Origin: Pseudoalteromonas sp. T1lg75
GTDB taxonomy: Bacteria > Pseudomonadota > Gammaproteobacteria > Enterobacterales > Alteromonadaceae
Direction of reading: 5' to 3'
DNA length: 64,000 nt
Assembly: GCF_002964705.1 (NCBI RefSeq)
Contig: NZ_PQCD01000053.1
Coordinates: 124,191-188,190, forward strand
Made by a program: the position numbers and the translations under genes. The first letter of the stretch is position 1. The number at the start of each line of letters is the position of its first letter. Below are positions 34,101-43,570 of this stretch, one piece after another. The notes below the pieces were generated by a model. The model did not search any database and was not told the DNA's origin. It saw only the letters and a list, made by a program, of their open reading frames with translations.

Positions 34101-34203
34101 CTGCTTTGTGGTGCAAGGTTATTACTTTAGTCCACCTCTGACCGAGCAAGGCGTTGCCGAGTTGCCGAATGTTATTTTCGGTTACGAAGCGGCATCTGAG
34201 TAA
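31198..34203 (+). CDS. dCache-PAS-GGDEF-EAL cyclic-di-GMP signalling protein
   Basis: This 1001-residue inner-membrane protein has a first helix (about residues 17-38), a periplasmic dCache-like sensor (about 45-345), a second helix, a HAMP-like linker, PAS (about 445-565), GGDEF (about 570-730) and EAL (about 745-990). The GGDEF motif is intact (RLGGDEF, near residue 647) and an RxxD inhibitory site (RTED) lies five residues before it. EAL is intact too (GFEALIRW, ELTESMLM, IDDFGTGYSS, VVAEGVE). Both making and breaking c-di-GMP are therefore possible. The GTG start has AAGGA seven bases upstream. Confidence 0.92.
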   Translation: MVYRRPPSRFGIHSLSIKLSVLISAICLIAGIFAAVFMLKSEQKQLMFQENEQLNQYSARFIGQFGQLIDSKTNIAEQANAVVARELFSAERDYSAPMPQFIATDESTLRSVTPDGMSAAVMPKANYSPYYQQLFTRSEALWRIISPTLTQEFFNYYLLTADDFVRIAPATWAMDAPENYRANNAVNFSRVGPELNPDRLAVWTPVYYDRVGRKWVVSIVTPIYQNNEHTALTGADIELSNLLSFLPIDDKHQQMFVVDGKGQLLAHPNLDDATYQRYGREGRTLRMSDFINPQLVKLVGDALRLELPTMTEEFEYDGEQYLTTISKVDGLDWYVGIYRKQSSALEALEALQLKFLGLFILYAILVALLLHQALYQLVLRRIYLLVDAVSSFGKGKMDTEFPPEGKDEIGVLNGSFKDMSVELINTITGLNQRIKEKDIAEQAANRLSKAVAHSGTGVLITNYQLQIEYVNPKMLEMTGFDEEHFTNAKLLSVIAKEMAIFNDDIEYDLRTRNYWRGDTMLEQIDGHALWVSLSVSPIRDEEGGVNSYVVSAQDISFVKESQRKMEQLAYFDTLTGLANRTFFRMQLRKSMALAERGHYAFALFYFDLDEFKRINDTLGHDSGDQLLVEVANRLKNRLRTEDTIARLGGDEFAVLLSGIESQERAKEVAHTIQRTLNQPITLGNNEVIVSASIGITMAPDDSSEEDQLLKHADLAMYEAKAKGKNTYHFYSSELNAAANERLYIENELRQGIRDSQFHLNYQPQVDSRTGKVLGFEALIRWTHPTQGAISPVKFIPIAEATGLIVELGEWVLREACRFSARRAQAGLEANISVNLSVRQFQDANLIPCLANILEQTKVAPKNLHLELTESMLMGDVDTAISQLHDIKRLGVSISIDDFGTGYSSLNYLKRFPVDVLKVDRSFVQDIPHDPNDMAITAAIIAMAQKLNLNVVAEGVETREQMEFLKANNCFVVQGYYFSPPLTEQGVAELPNVIFGYEAASE

Positions 34204-34209
34204 TGGGTT

Positions 34210-34228
34210 AGGGCCCATGGCGGGCCCT
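34210..34228 (+). other. Hairpin after the GGDEF-EAL gene
   Basis: A seven-bp GC stem (AGGGCCC/GGGCCCT) with five-base loop lies just after the stop but has no T run, so its role as terminator is uncertain. Confidence 0.4.
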
Positions 34229-34252
34229 GATAATGTATGTGTGCGTGCGTTA

Positions 34253-34816
34253 CTAAAGAAGTGGGCTGACATCCACCGGCAGGTCAATCAGAATCAATAA
34301 GGCACCCCGGCCACCATACTCCAATGGTGCCTGATGCATGGCGATAATATCCGGATGCTGCACCAGATACTGAGGCACCTTGTGTTTTAAAATGCGCTCG
34401 CCAATACCGTGCACTACACAGGCGCAGTGTACATGTTGCTTTTTACACGCGCTGATCAAGGCCGCCAGTTCCAGTTTCACCGTTTCTTTGCTCATGCCAT
34501 GGCAGTCGAGGATAAGCTCCGGGGCATAGTCACCGCGCCTTAGCTGCTTGGCGAGATATCTGTCTTCACCTTCTTTGACATAGCTAACCGTACCCTGGGT
34601 ATCGATATCGGGTATGTACTCATCGGAAAAGTAGAATTCCGTTTTACTTTGGCGCTGCACTTGTTGGCGTTCGCCGATATGCTTCTTCTGTGAACTTGCC
34701 AGGCGCACCGTGTCGCTTTTCACCCGCTTGGTCGTGCCTATGCTTTGGCGAAATAAATCGATGTCGTCTTGCGAGAGTTCGTTGTTGTCCGAACTCGGAG
34801 ATTGCTGTTTTTTCAT
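34253..34816 (-). CDS. smrB: Ribosome rescue endonuclease SmrB
   Basis: The 187-residue product has a charged N-terminal extension and a C-terminal Smr domain. ILDCHGMSKETVKLEL carries the first conserved His and VVHGIGERILKHKVPQYL the HGxG motif, and the domain ends with YGGRGALLILID. SmrB recognises collided ribosomes and cuts the mRNA between them. It is divergent from prmB, the order known from E. coli (smrB, then prmB-aroC), which supports the specific name. Confidence 0.92.
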   Translation of the reverse strand: MKKQQSPSSDNNELSQDDIDLFRQSIGTTKRVKSDTVRLASSQKKHIGERQQVQRQSKTEFYFSDEYIPDIDTQGTVSYVKEGEDRYLAKQLRRGDYAPELILDCHGMSKETVKLELAALISACKKQHVHCACVVHGIGERILKHKVPQYLVQHPDIIAMHQAPLEYGGRGALLILIDLPVDVSPLL

Positions 34817-35084
34817 GGCCGAGATTTTGGGGTCTGTTGACCTTTACTGTTTGTTTCTGTTGCAGCTTGTCGCGTATTAATACAAGGCTGTGCATGTGCT
34901 AACTGGTGATTCTACATGAATATGAGAAAACACAGTAGCAATACGCGGTGCGCCTATCCCTGGTAGTTTCAGTTAAGGTCAAAGTAAAGCGATTAGATAA
35001 ACAAGCCCAGGGTAAAAAAAGCATAAAAACCTAGCGCTAAAAAGGCTACAATGGCGACATTATTAGCTGAACTAGCAACAGAAT

Positions 35085-36020
35085 ATGAACGACAACCTTA
35101 TTAGCGACGCTGAACTGCAAGAAGCTCAGCAAGAATTGCAGAGCATTAGCGATTGGCTGCGTTGGACCACCAGTCAATTTAGCGCTCATGGCATTTACTT
35201 TGGCCATGGCACCGACAATGCCTGGGATGAAGCGGTGGCACTGATTTTACCGTCATTGCACTTGCCCATGGATGCGCCGCAAAACCTGCTTGGCAGTCGC
35301 CTGACCAGCAGCGAAAAGGCACATTTAAGTACGCTTATCGCAAGACGCATTAACGAGCGTACGCCGGTGGCCTATTTGACCAACCAGGCTTACTTTGCCG
35401 GCATGCCGTTTTATGTTGACGAGCGTGTGCTGGTGCCGCGTTCGCCCTTTGCCGAGCTGATCAATGAGCAATTTTCCCCTTGGGTTCAGCACCCTGAGCA
35501 AATCACGCGCGTGCTTGATATGTGTACCGGCTCGGGCTGTATCGCCATAGCCCTGGCGCAAGTGTTTGACAATGCCCTGGTGGATGCGGTGGATATTTCT
35601 CCCGACGCCTTAGCGGTGGCCGACTTCAATATTCAGGATTACCAGCTGGAAGATCGGGTCATGCCTATTCTATCGGACGTATTCAGTGGCGTCGGCGATG
35701 AAAAATACGACCTGATCGTCGCCAATCCACCCTATGTGGATGCCGAAGACATGGCCGACTTACCTGAAGAGTTCCACCACGAGCCAGAGCTTGGCCTGGC
35801 CTCCGGCGAAGACGGTTTGGATGTCACCCGTGAGTTACTGGCCAAGGCTTCTGCCCATTTGACCGAGCAGGGTTTGTTATTTGTTGAAGTGGGCAACTCT
35901 ATGGTACATATGGACATGCTTTACCCCGATGCGCCTTTTACCTGGTTAGAGTTTGAACACGGCGGCCTTGGGGTATTTATGATTTCTAAAGCGGAGCTTG
36001 ATGCCTATTTTGGGCAATAA
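35085..36020 (+). CDS. prmB: Ribosomal protein L3 glutamine methyltransferase
   Basis: The 311-residue enzyme methylates a glutamine side chain of L3. It shows the class I methyltransferase motifs [16 protein letters not shown] and [12 protein letters not shown], and the NPPY motif ([12 protein letters not shown]) that marks Gln N5-methyltransferases. Size equals E. coli PrmB (310), and adjacency to smrB and aroC separates it from PrmC, which lies with prfA. A TACAAT stands at about 35047 as a possible -10. The aroC start is 41 bases downstream, probably in one transcript. Confidence 0.94.
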   Translation: MNDNLISDAELQEAQQELQSISDWLRWTTSQFSAHGIYFGHGTDNAWDEAVALILPSLHLPMDAPQNLLGSRLTSSEKAHLSTLIARRINERTPVAYLTNQAYFAGMPFYVDERVLVPRSPFAELINEQFSPWVQHPEQITRVLDMCTGSGCIAIALAQVFDNALVDAVDISPDALAVADFNIQDYQLEDRVMPILSDVFSGVGDEKYDLIVANPPYVDAEDMADLPEEFHHEPELGLASGEDGLDVTRELLAKASAHLTEQGLLFVEVGNSMVHMDMLYPDAPFTWLEFEHGGLGVFMISKAELDAYFGQ

Positions 36021-36061
36021 GACTCGCTGATTTTTCGCGCCATTTGGAATGAGGATGAAAT

Positions 36062-37165
36062 ATGGCAGGTAATAGCATAGGGCAGCTGTTTCGGGTGTCC
36101 ACATTTGGTGAAAGCCACGGCCCCGCACTTGGTGGGGTGGTCGATGGCTGTCCCGCTGGTTTGCAGCTCGATGAAGCCGATTTACAGGGTGATTTAGACC
36201 GTCGTAAGCCCGGTCAGAGTCGCTACACCACGGCGCGCCGAGAAGAGGATAGAGTGAAGATCCTCTCCGGCGTGTTCGAGGGTAAAACCACGGGCACCAG
36301 TATCGGTTTATTGATTGAAAACACCGATCAACGCTCCAAAGACTACAGCAAGATCAAAGACGTGTTTCGACCGGGCCATGGGGATTATACCTACTGGCAT
36401 AAATACGGTATTCGTGATTATCGTGGTGGTGGCCGCTCATCGGCACGAGAAACCGCCATTCGCGTGGCCGCCGGTGCTATTGCCAAAAAATACCTGAAGC
36501 AGTTTCATGGCATAGAAGTAAAAGCCTGTTTGTCACAGCTGGGTCCCATTAAGGCCGAGCAGTATGATTGGCAGCAAGTCGAGCAAAACGCATTTTTCTT
36601 CCCAGATAGCAGCAAGCTTGATGCCCTGGATGAATATATGCGTGACTTGAAAAAACAAGGCGACTCCATTGGCGCCAAGGTTAAGGTGGTTGCCAGTGGC
36701 GTCCCTGTAGGCTTAGGTGAGCCTGTGTTTGACCGCCTCGATGCGGAGCTGGCGCATTCGCTGATGAGCATCAATGCGGTGAAGGGTGTTGAAATAGGCG
36801 ACGGCTTTGCGGTAGTTGAACAAAAAGGCTCGGAGCACCGTGACGAGCTGACCCCCGAAGGCTTTACTTCGAACCATGCTGGCGGTGTGCTTGCGGGGAT
36901 TTCTACCGGCCAGGACATAGTTGCTAGCATCGCCCTTAAGCCGACCTCCAGCATTACCGTGGTGGGTCAGAGCATTAATACCAGTAACGAAGCGGTGGAG
37001 ATGATCACCAAGGGCCGCCACGACCCCTGTGTAGGTATTCGCGCCATTCCTATCGCCGAGGCCATGATGGCCATCACCCTGATGGATCATCTATTGCGTC
37101 AACGGGGGCAAAACCCCGATGTGCAATTAGAGCACGGGCCGATAGCCGCACAAAGACCCGAATAA
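36062..37165 (+). CDS. aroC: Chorismate synthase
   Basis: The 367-residue FMN-dependent enzyme converts 5-enolpyruvylshikimate-3-phosphate to chorismate, the branch-point substrate of TyrA and PheA. Signatures include [53 protein letters not shown] and [27 protein letters not shown] before the ATG gives a fair ribosome site. A strong palindromic terminator follows. No sign of damage. Confidence 0.98.
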   Translation: MAGNSIGQLFRVSTFGESHGPALGGVVDGCPAGLQLDEADLQGDLDRRKPGQSRYTTARREEDRVKILSGVFEGKTTGTSIGLLIENTDQRSKDYSKIKDVFRPGHGDYTYWHKYGIRDYRGGGRSSARETAIRVAAGAIAKKYLKQFHGIEVKACLSQLGPIKAEQYDWQQVEQNAFFFPDSSKLDALDEYMRDLKKQGDSIGAKVKVVASGVPVGLGEPVFDRLDAELAHSLMSINAVKGVEIGDGFAVVEQKGSEHRDELTPEGFTSNHAGGVLAGISTGQDIVASIALKPTSSITVVGQSINTSNEAVEMITKGRHDPCVGIRAIPIAEAMMAITLMDHLLRQRGQNPDVQLEHGPIAAQRPE

Positions 37166-37193
37166 AAAACGCAGCCCTAGGGCTGCGTTTTTA
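37164..37193 (+). terminator. Terminator of aroC
   Basis: A perfect 28-base palindrome (37165-37192) with A and T flanks; the core is GCAGCCCTAGGGCTGC. Confidence 0.85.
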
Positions 37194-37247
37194 CTTTAGC
37201 GGCCAAAGTCCGTACAATCGCGCGGTGTTTTGAAATTACCCATAGTT

Positions 37248-37802
37248 ATGCACCAGGTAGACGAACTAATCACACTCTTTGAGCGCACATTTTTTGCCAC
37301 CCATAATACCCGTTTGGTGCGTGGCGATGATGAGCCTATTTATCTGCCCGCTGACGACCAGTGCGACCATCATCGCATCGTCTTTGCCCATGGCTTTTAC
37401 GCCAGTGCCTTGCATGAAATAGCCCATTGGCTGGTGGCCGGAGAGCGCCGTCGTCAATTGGAAGATTATGGCTATTGGTATTGCCCCGATGGCCGCAACA
37501 AGGCGCAGCAACATGAGTTTGAAAATGTCGAAGTGCACCCTCAGGCCATTGAATGGGCGTTGTGTTTGGCCGCCGGTTTTTCCTTTAACGTCTCGGCGGA
37601 TAACTTAGGTGGTGAGCAGACCTGTCGCTTCTCCTTTCAAAAGCGTGTCTATGATAAACTCCTGACCCTGATAGAGCAGGGTTTTAATGCGCGCACCGAG
37701 CAATTGCTTAAAGCCTTGGCGCAGCATTACGGTCAACCATATCCGCTGTGTCGTGCGCAGATACAATGGCAACCTCCAAAGGAACTAGATTATGCAGTTT
37801 AA
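37248..37802 (+). CDS. epmC: Elongation factor P hydroxylase EpmC
   Basis: The 184-residue product resembles E. coli EpmC/YfcM (182), which hydroxylates the beta-lysylated lysine of EF-P. Visible marks are FATHNTRLVRGDDEPIYLPA, ALHEIAHWLVAGERRR and QHEFENVEVHPQAIEW, giving the His/Glu metal site. The ATG at 37248 fits the family N terminus; a TTG at 37230 is a weaker alternative, and neither has a good ribosome site. The genes for EpmA, EpmB and EF-P are not in the window. Its stop overlaps the next start by 11 bases. Confidence 0.92.
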   Translation: MHQVDELITLFERTFFATHNTRLVRGDDEPIYLPADDQCDHHRIVFAHGFYASALHEIAHWLVAGERRRQLEDYGYWYCPDGRNKAQQHEFENVEVHPQAIEWALCLAAGFSFNVSADNLGGEQTCRFSFQKRVYDKLLTLIEQGFNARTEQLLKALAQHYGQPYPLCRAQIQWQPPKELDYAV

Positions 37803-38922
37803 GCTGGGTTTTATTATCAATCCCGTGGCCGGTCTGGGCGGTGCGGTGGCGTTAAAGGGCAGTGATGGGGCCGATACCGCGGCCAAAGCCATGGCCCTTG
37901 GCGCTGAGCCCAAAGCGCATCTGCGTGCTCGCGCGGCGCTTGAGCAACTGGTGCCTTATCAAGCGGATTTGACCATTTACACCGTTAATGGCGGCATGGG
38001 TGAGCAGGTGGCCCGTGAACTCGGCTTTGATGTTGAGGTGGTGTATCACAGTGCCAGCCCGACCACAGCCGCGGACACCGAGCATGCGGCGCAGTTACTT
38101 TGCGATCAGGGCGTTGATCTTATCTTGTTTGCCGGTGGTGATGGTACCGCACGAAATCTGTGTCATGCCATTGGTGAGCGAGTACCAGCTTTGGGCATTC
38201 CCGCCGGTTGTAAAATTCACTCCGGCGTCTATGCCATCACTCCTAAAGCTGCCGGGCGCGTGGTGGAGATGCTGGTCAAAGGCGAGCTGGTCACGCTTGG
38301 AGAAAGCGATGTGATGGATATCGACGAAGACGCCTTTCGCGCCGGTGCGGTGCGCGCCAAGCGTTACGGTGAGCTGCGGGTGCCAAGCGAGTTGCGCTAT
38401 GTGCAGGCGGTAAAAAATGGCGCCGGTAAAGAAGTGGACGAGCTGGTGCTTGCCGATATCGCCGCCTATGTGGTCAGCGAGATGGACGAAGATTGGCAAT
38501 ATATCATCGGTTCGGGTTCAACCGTGGCCGCGGTGATGGAAGAAATGGGCTTGGACAATACCCTGCTTGGCGTTGATCTGGTGAGAGACCAGGAATTAAT
38601 CGGCCGGGATATGACCGCACAACAGTTACTCGAGGCCTGCAAAGACAAGCCGACTAAACTGGTGATCACCCTGATTGGTGGTCAGGGCCACCTCTTCGGG
38701 CGCGGTAACCAGCAATTGAGCCCGGCGCTTATTCGCGCTATAGGCAAAGAAAACATTATCGTGGTGGCGACCAAAAGCAAACTGCAGGCGCTTCAGGGGC
38801 GACCACTTATTTGTGATACCGGCGACAGCGCCCTGGACGACGAATTATCCGGTTACATCCAAGTAACCACAGGTTTTAATGACCACGTGCTTTATGCCGT
38901 GGGCCACAATGAGGAGCAGTAA
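37792..38922 (+). CDS. ATP-NAD kinase family protein
   Basis: The 376-residue protein has the diacylglycerol-kinase-like fold of NAD kinases: FIINPVAGLGG at the N terminus, LILFAGGDGTARNL (the GGDGT motif) and GIPAGCKIHSGVYA, with a C-terminal domain in which LIGGQGHLFGRGNQQLSP stands out. Longer than ordinary NadK (about 290 residues), it belongs to the AcoX/archaeal-type ATP-NAD kinase family found in this operon in marine gammaproteobacteria. Its real substrate is not established. It starts inside epmC and ends with TAATG onto yfcL, so the three are translationally coupled. Confidence 0.85.
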   Translation: MQFKLGFIINPVAGLGGAVALKGSDGADTAAKAMALGAEPKAHLRARAALEQLVPYQADLTIYTVNGGMGEQVARELGFDVEVVYHSASPTTAADTEHAAQLLCDQGVDLILFAGGDGTARNLCHAIGERVPALGIPAGCKIHSGVYAITPKAAGRVVEMLVKGELVTLGESDVMDIDEDAFRAGAVRAKRYGELRVPSELRYVQAVKNGAGKEVDELVLADIAAYVVSEMDEDWQYIIGSGSTVAAVMEEMGLDNTLLGVDLVRDQELIGRDMTAQQLLEACKDKPTKLVITLIGGQGHLFGRGNQQLSPALIRAIGKENIIVVATKSKLQALQGRPLICDTGDSALDDELSGYIQVTTGFNDHVLYAVGHNEEQ

Positions 38923-39200
38923 TGCCTTATTCAAATTATGTAGACGCGGCACAGCACTTTTTTGACGACTTGGTTGATCACGCCGATGACGACCAGTTGT
39001 TTGCCGGCGGCTATTTACGCGGTCATTTTGACCTGGCCGTGGGTTATGCCCAAGTGGAAAACCTAGCTTTAAGCCCACAGGAATTGAACGAGCAAATCGA
39101 ACAGAGCCTGGTTAAGGCCTACCGCAATGGTGAACTGACCGATATCGATCGTGATCACATGGTGGCGATTTGGGAGCAGGTAAAAGCGCTCGCCAATTAA
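38922..39200 (+). CDS. yfcL: YfcL family protein
   Basis: The 92-residue acidic protein matches E. coli YfcL in size and place, downstream of epmC. It has a helical pattern (AAQHFFDDLVDHADDDQLFAGG, LSPQELNEQIEQSL) with no membrane segment or known catalytic residue. The start codon overlaps the previous stop by one base (TAATG). Function unknown. A hairpin terminator follows. Confidence 0.85.
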   Translation: MPYSNYVDAAQHFFDDLVDHADDDQLFAGGYLRGHFDLAVGYAQVENLALSPQELNEQIEQSLVKAYRNGELTDIDRDHMVAIWEQVKALAN

Positions 39201-39298
39201 CGGCTTATACTCCCTAACCAGTTTCAGGCATTGGCACAGTCTAATGCTTTAGCATGTAGCCTTTATGTTAATTTTCAAGTAGTCTGCATGGTGTAAAC

Positions 39299-39330
39299 CG
39301 CTCGGGCCCTGTGCCCGAGCGACTGTTTTA
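39299..39330 (+). terminator. Probable terminator of epmC-yfcL
   Basis: The nine-bp stem CGCTCGGGC/GCCCGAGCG (39299-39307 and 39313-39321) with five-base loop is followed by ACTGTTTTA. The T run is short. Confidence 0.6.
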
Positions 39331-39347
39331 AGGTTAGGAGTCACAAA

Positions 39348-40903
39348 ATGAATAATAATAACGGTGACCAGCAAGGAGCTGCACCAGGCGGCGCAATCGC
39401 GCGCTTTCTTAACACCATAGAGCGAGTGGGGAATAAATTGCCGGATCCGGCGATGATCTTCCTCTTTGCTATGTTACTTATCTGGGTTTTATCCTGGGCC
39501 TTTTCGGGCGTGACCTTTGATGTGATCGACCCTCGCACTAAAGCCCCGATAGTGGTGAATAATCTACTTACTGGCCAGGCCTTGGCGGGCTTTTTGGCTT
39601 CCATGTTACAACCTTTACCAGTTTTGCACCCTTAGGCGTGGTACTGGTGGCCATGCTGGGTGTGGGTGTGGCCGAGCATTCCGGCTATATCAATACCGGC
39701 ATTAAGTTGATGCTTAAACGCACACCTAAGGCGCTGCTGACGCCCATGGTGATCTTGGTGGGTATTGTTTCGCACACAGCCACAGATGCCGGGTATGTGC
39801 TGGTAATTCCGCTTGCCGGGGTGATCTTCTATGCTATGGGGCGTCATCCCCTGGCGGGTATAGCCGCGGCTTTCGCCGGGGTAAGTGGCGGCTTTAGTGC
39901 CAACTTTATTCCATCGGGCATAGATCCCTTACTGCAAAGCTTTACCCAAAGTGCGGCGCAGATCATCGACCCGAGCATGGAAGTCAACCCGCTTAACAAC
40001 TATTACTTCACCTCACTGTCGAGCATCTTTATCGTGCTGGTGGGCTGGTATATTACCGACAAAATTATTGAGCCGCGCCTGAAAAGCTCAGAAGTGGACG
40101 GCAATACCGATGAACTGCCCGCCTTTGATCAGGCCACGGGTAAAGAAAAGAAAGCCTTTTTAATCGCCACCGGCGTTATGCTGGCCGGCTTGGCCTTGTT
40201 AGCCTATGTCGCGAGCTTAGATACGTCACCGCTACGTTCCAAAGATGGCAATCTGGCGGACTTTAGTGCGCCGATTATGCAATCCATAGTGCCGCTGATT
40301 TTCTTGCTGTTCTGGATCCCAGGTGCGGTCTACGGCTTTGTTGCCGGTACCTTTAAGAGCTCCAAAGATATGATCATGGCCATGACCAAGTCCATGGAAG
40401 GCATGGCTTACTATATAGTTATGGCGTTTTTCTGTGCCTTGTTTATTGCCGCCTTCGCGCAGTCGAATCTCGGTGCCTTGTTGGCCATTGAAGGAGCTGC
40501 GGTACTTAAGGCCATGTCGCTGCCAAGCGGAGTCACCATAGTGGGCATCATTTTCTTAACCGCTTTTGTGAACTTGTTTGTTGGTTCAAGCTCGGCGAAA
40601 TGGGCCTTGTTGGGACCTATTTTTGTGCCCATGTTGATGCAACTCAATATCTCGCCAGACTTAACGCAGGCCGCGTATCGAGTGGGAGATTCCAGCTCTA
40701 ACATCATTACGCCGCTGATGCCATACTTCCCCTTGGTGGTGGTTTACTGTCAGAAGTATGTTAAGAATACCGGTATCGGTACCCTGATTGCCATGATGCT
40801 ACCTTACTCCATTGCCTTCTTGGTGGGCTGGAGCCTGTTCTTACTGGCCTATTGGGGTCTGGGTATTCCGCTGGGCATTCAAGCCTCTTATACCTACGGC
40901 TAA
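39348..40903 (+). pseudogene. AbgT-family transporter, broken by a -1 frameshift
   Basis: The ATG at 39348 (TAGGAG seven bases ahead) opens a frame with ERVGNKLPDPAMIFLFAM, the classical AbgT N terminus, which stops at 39633-39635. In a different frame the sequence continues TFTSFAPLGVVLVAMLGVGVAEHSG and runs through NFIPSG, the IVMAFFCALFIAAFAQSNLG helix and FVNLFVGSSSAKWA to 40903. One missing base at about 39608 explains the break; joined, the protein has about 518 residues, normal for the family. AbgT transporters import p-aminobenzoyl-glutamate or export antifolates. Mutation or consensus error cannot be told apart here. Confidence 0.88.
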
Positions 40904-40926
40904 CTAGCTCAGGTATTACAATGCAA

Positions 40927-40957
40927 ATAAAAAGGCCGCTGTTCAGCGGCCTTTTTT
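40927..40957. terminator. Bidirectional terminator
   Basis: Stem AAGGCCGCT/AGCGGCCTT (40932-40940 and 40945-40953) with A-rich left and T-rich right flanks serves the abgT-like gene and the convergent receptor gene. Confidence 0.85.
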
Positions 40958-40969
40958 ACGTCTGGCGTG

Positions 40970-43570
40970 TTAGTTAAAGCGCCATGTTAGGTTGGTGTAG
41001 ACATAACGACCACGCGGGTTGTGAACCGAGGATACATAACCGTATAGGTCGGCATCGCCATCACCGATAGCAAACGGTGGATCTTCATCAAACACGTTAT
41101 TCATACCCACTGAGATACGAATATCGTCGTTAAGGTTATAAGCGCCTTGAATATCTACCAGGGTGTGGGAGTCAACATCACGCGATTTCTGGGTGTCGAA
41201 ATCCAGGGCACCGTCAAAGTCGATATCCGGGGTGTCTTCGAACGAGCCCACATAACTGATGTTCATGTTGACATTGAAGTCCTGGAACTCCCAGTTGGTG
41301 GCAAATAAACCACGGTGACGAGGGTACTCGTACTCGCCGATATATTCACGGCCGTCCTTGTTGAACTCATGCATATATGACCACTCAAGGTTGAACTTGA
41401 GCAGACCCATGTCGTCCATATCCATCTTATAGTTGGTGGACAAATCGATACCCGAGGCTTCTTGCGACGACACGTTCTCAAACGTACTGTGCACCTGTTG
41501 GATCACACCCAGGCTTTGACCGGCAACGGGAGGAAGACGCACACACACAGTGCTGTTTTGGTCATTACAATGAGTGTTGTAAACGCTACCAAAGTCTTGC
41601 TCGTCAATCTTATTGTCTTGCTCGATGCTCCAGATATCCACAGAGATACCGAACTCGTTAACCGGCGCCCAAATAGCACCTAGGTTCCATGACTCCGACT
41701 CTTCCGCTTCCAAATCCGGGTTACCGGCAAACTCGATGTTGTAATCAAGTAAGTCACAGTCTTGGCCCGTGGCCTGACAACGGTAGGTATCAACGAAGAA
41801 CTGACTTTCTTCCGATGGACCTAAGCCAATTTGTGCCAACGATGGTGCACGGAAACCCTGAGCCCATGAACCACGTAGTGAGAACTCACCGGTCGGTGCC
41901 CATTTAAAGGCGACTTTCGGGTTAGTGGTTGAGCCAAAGTCACTGTAGTCATCGTGACGACCGGCAAGCTGTAGCTCGAAGTCATCGCTTAGAGGAATGG
42001 AGAATTCCACATAAGCAGCCCACTGGTCGCGCTCTGCCGCCGCCGATACCGACTCTGTACCGAAGATCAGACCGCGCTGGAATTGGTCGTCCGGCACATC
42101 GCTGACGTCTTCATCGCGGTACTCAAGACCCGCGGCCATCATTACCATATGCTCATTAAACTCAAAGGCTTCGCCGCTGATGCTGGCATCGAATGAGGTC
42201 ATATGCGACTCACCGCGACGCACTAGGCTGGTGGTGATACGGTCGATGACTTCAGGTGAGTTCTGGACGCCACCGAAGGGATTGTAGTTACCAGCGTCGA
42301 TTTCCTGCTGTAGGAAGTCAACACGAACCCAGCCCATGGAGCGGTTACCTGTTTGCTCCGATTTACTGCGACCTTTTTGTGCCGCTACTTCCCAGCCCCA
42401 GTCGTTGATTTCACCGCGCAGGCCGGCAACGATGCGCAGGGTATCGGACTCGATGTCCCAACGACGAGGACCTGCGTCTACGGTACGGTAACGACCGATT
42501 TCAATGTCTTGACCAAAAGGGTTATTAGGGTGGCTGCCTGGAACCGTTAGGCCCGCATCTTCATCCAATGGCGTCGGTGCACCACCGGCTTCCGAGGTAT
42601 TATGCTGGGCGGCGATTTCCATAAAGGCGGTGATATCATTGTCAAATTTATAGTCGAACTGGGCGATGGCACCAACACGCTCGGCAGGCGGCGTGATAAA
42701 GCCATATGGACCGTAATCGAATAAACAGCTGCCGCTGGCGGTGGCGTTTTCAGCCGGGCAATCCGGGTCAATGGTTTTTACGCCATCGACGTAGAAATAG
42801 CCTGGAAAGCCCCGCGATGAACGAAAATCCATACCGCCATAAGGCGATTGGTTAGCTGTGCCTAAACGGCCCATTTCATCGGCTTCAAGTCCGGTGTTCT
42901 TAAAGTAATCAAGAATAACCGAGGCGCTGCCTTTGGCGCTGGTGGTGCCCCAGACCACGCTGGCGGTGGTTTCTTCATGGTTTGGTCCCGTGGTTCCACC
43001 GTAGCCGAGGTTCACCTCGATGCCTTCGATGTCCTTTTTCAAGATCACGTTAACCACACCGGCGACCGCATCGGAACCATAAATGGCCGAGGCGCCGTCT
43101 TTTAGGATATCGATACGTTCGATGGCCGACACCGGAATCGAGTTGATATCAACGAAGGAATTGGTAATGCTCTCGGCAAAGGCACTAATGGCTACGCGGC
43201 GGCCATTGATCAGTACCAGGGTCGCATCTGGACCCAAACCACGTAAGCTTACCGCGGCACCACCGTTGGCGGTTGAATCCTGGTTATTGCCGCGGGTCGA
43301 GAAGGTACCATTACCGGCCACGGGCATACGCTCAAGCAATTGCTGCAGGTTGTCGTAACCCATGTTAGCGATATCTTCTTTGCCGATACTTTGTACCGGT
43401 GAAGGACCTTCCATATCGGTGCGTTTAATACGCGAACCGGTTATCTCAATGCGTTCGACGTTTTCCGCCGTTGTCTCTTCGGCTTGCGCTTGAATCGACA
43501 TGGACAGCGCGCCGGTGCCTAAAGCCAAGGTGAGTGCCGTGCGCAGGGCACTGGGTGTGAACTTTCTCAT
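40970..43570 (-). CDS. TonB-dependent receptor (866 residues)
   Basis: The product has a signal peptide (MRKFTPSALRTALTLALG, cleaved after IQAQA), a TonB box-like VERIEITGSRIKR, a plug (PVQSIGKEDIANMGYDNLQQLL, LRGLGPDATLVLINGRR, IDILKDGASAIYGSDA, VAGVVNVIL) and a barrel ending LTWRFN. The GSRIKR...LINGRR plug style is common in receptors of Alteromonadales for peptides, sugars or other organics and differs from siderophore receptors. The ATG at 43570 has AAGGA eight bases upstream; an ATG further up (43615) would add a hydrophilic stretch before the signal peptide. The convergent neighbour is the AbgT-family gene; substrate unknown. Confidence 0.9.
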   Translation of the reverse strand: MRKFTPSALRTALTLALGTGALSMSIQAQAEETTAENVERIEITGSRIKRTDMEGPSPVQSIGKEDIANMGYDNLQQLLERMPVAGNGTFSTRGNNQDSTANGGAAVSLRGLGPDATLVLINGRRVAISAFAESITNSFVDINSIPVSAIERIDILKDGASAIYGSDAVAGVVNVILKKDIEGIEVNLGYGGTTGPNHEETTASVVWGTTSAKGSASVILDYFKNTGLEADEMGRLGTANQSPYGGMDFRSSRGFPGYFYVDGVKTIDPDCPAENATASGSCLFDYGPYGFITPPAERVGAIAQFDYKFDNDITAFMEIAAQHNTSEAGGAPTPLDEDAGLTVPGSHPNNPFGQDIEIGRYRTVDAGPRRWDIESDTLRIVAGLRGEINDWGWEVAAQKGRSKSEQTGNRSMGWVRVDFLQQEIDAGNYNPFGGVQNSPEVIDRITTSLVRRGESHMTSFDASISGEAFEFNEHMVMMAAGLEYRDEDVSDVPDDQFQRGLIFGTESVSAAAERDQWAAYVEFSIPLSDDFELQLAGRHDDYSDFGSTTNPKVAFKWAPTGEFSLRGSWAQGFRAPSLAQIGLGPSEESQFFVDTYRCQATGQDCDLLDYNIEFAGNPDLEAEESESWNLGAIWAPVNEFGISVDIWSIEQDNKIDEQDFGSVYNTHCNDQNSTVCVRLPPVAGQSLGVIQQVHSTFENVSSQEASGIDLSTNYKMDMDDMGLLKFNLEWSYMHEFNKDGREYIGEYEYPRHRGLFATNWEFQDFNVNMNISYVGSFEDTPDIDFDGALDFDTQKSRDVDSHTLVDIQGAYNLNDDIRISVGMNNVFDEDPPFAIGDGDADLYGYVSSVHNPRGRYVYTNLTWRFN

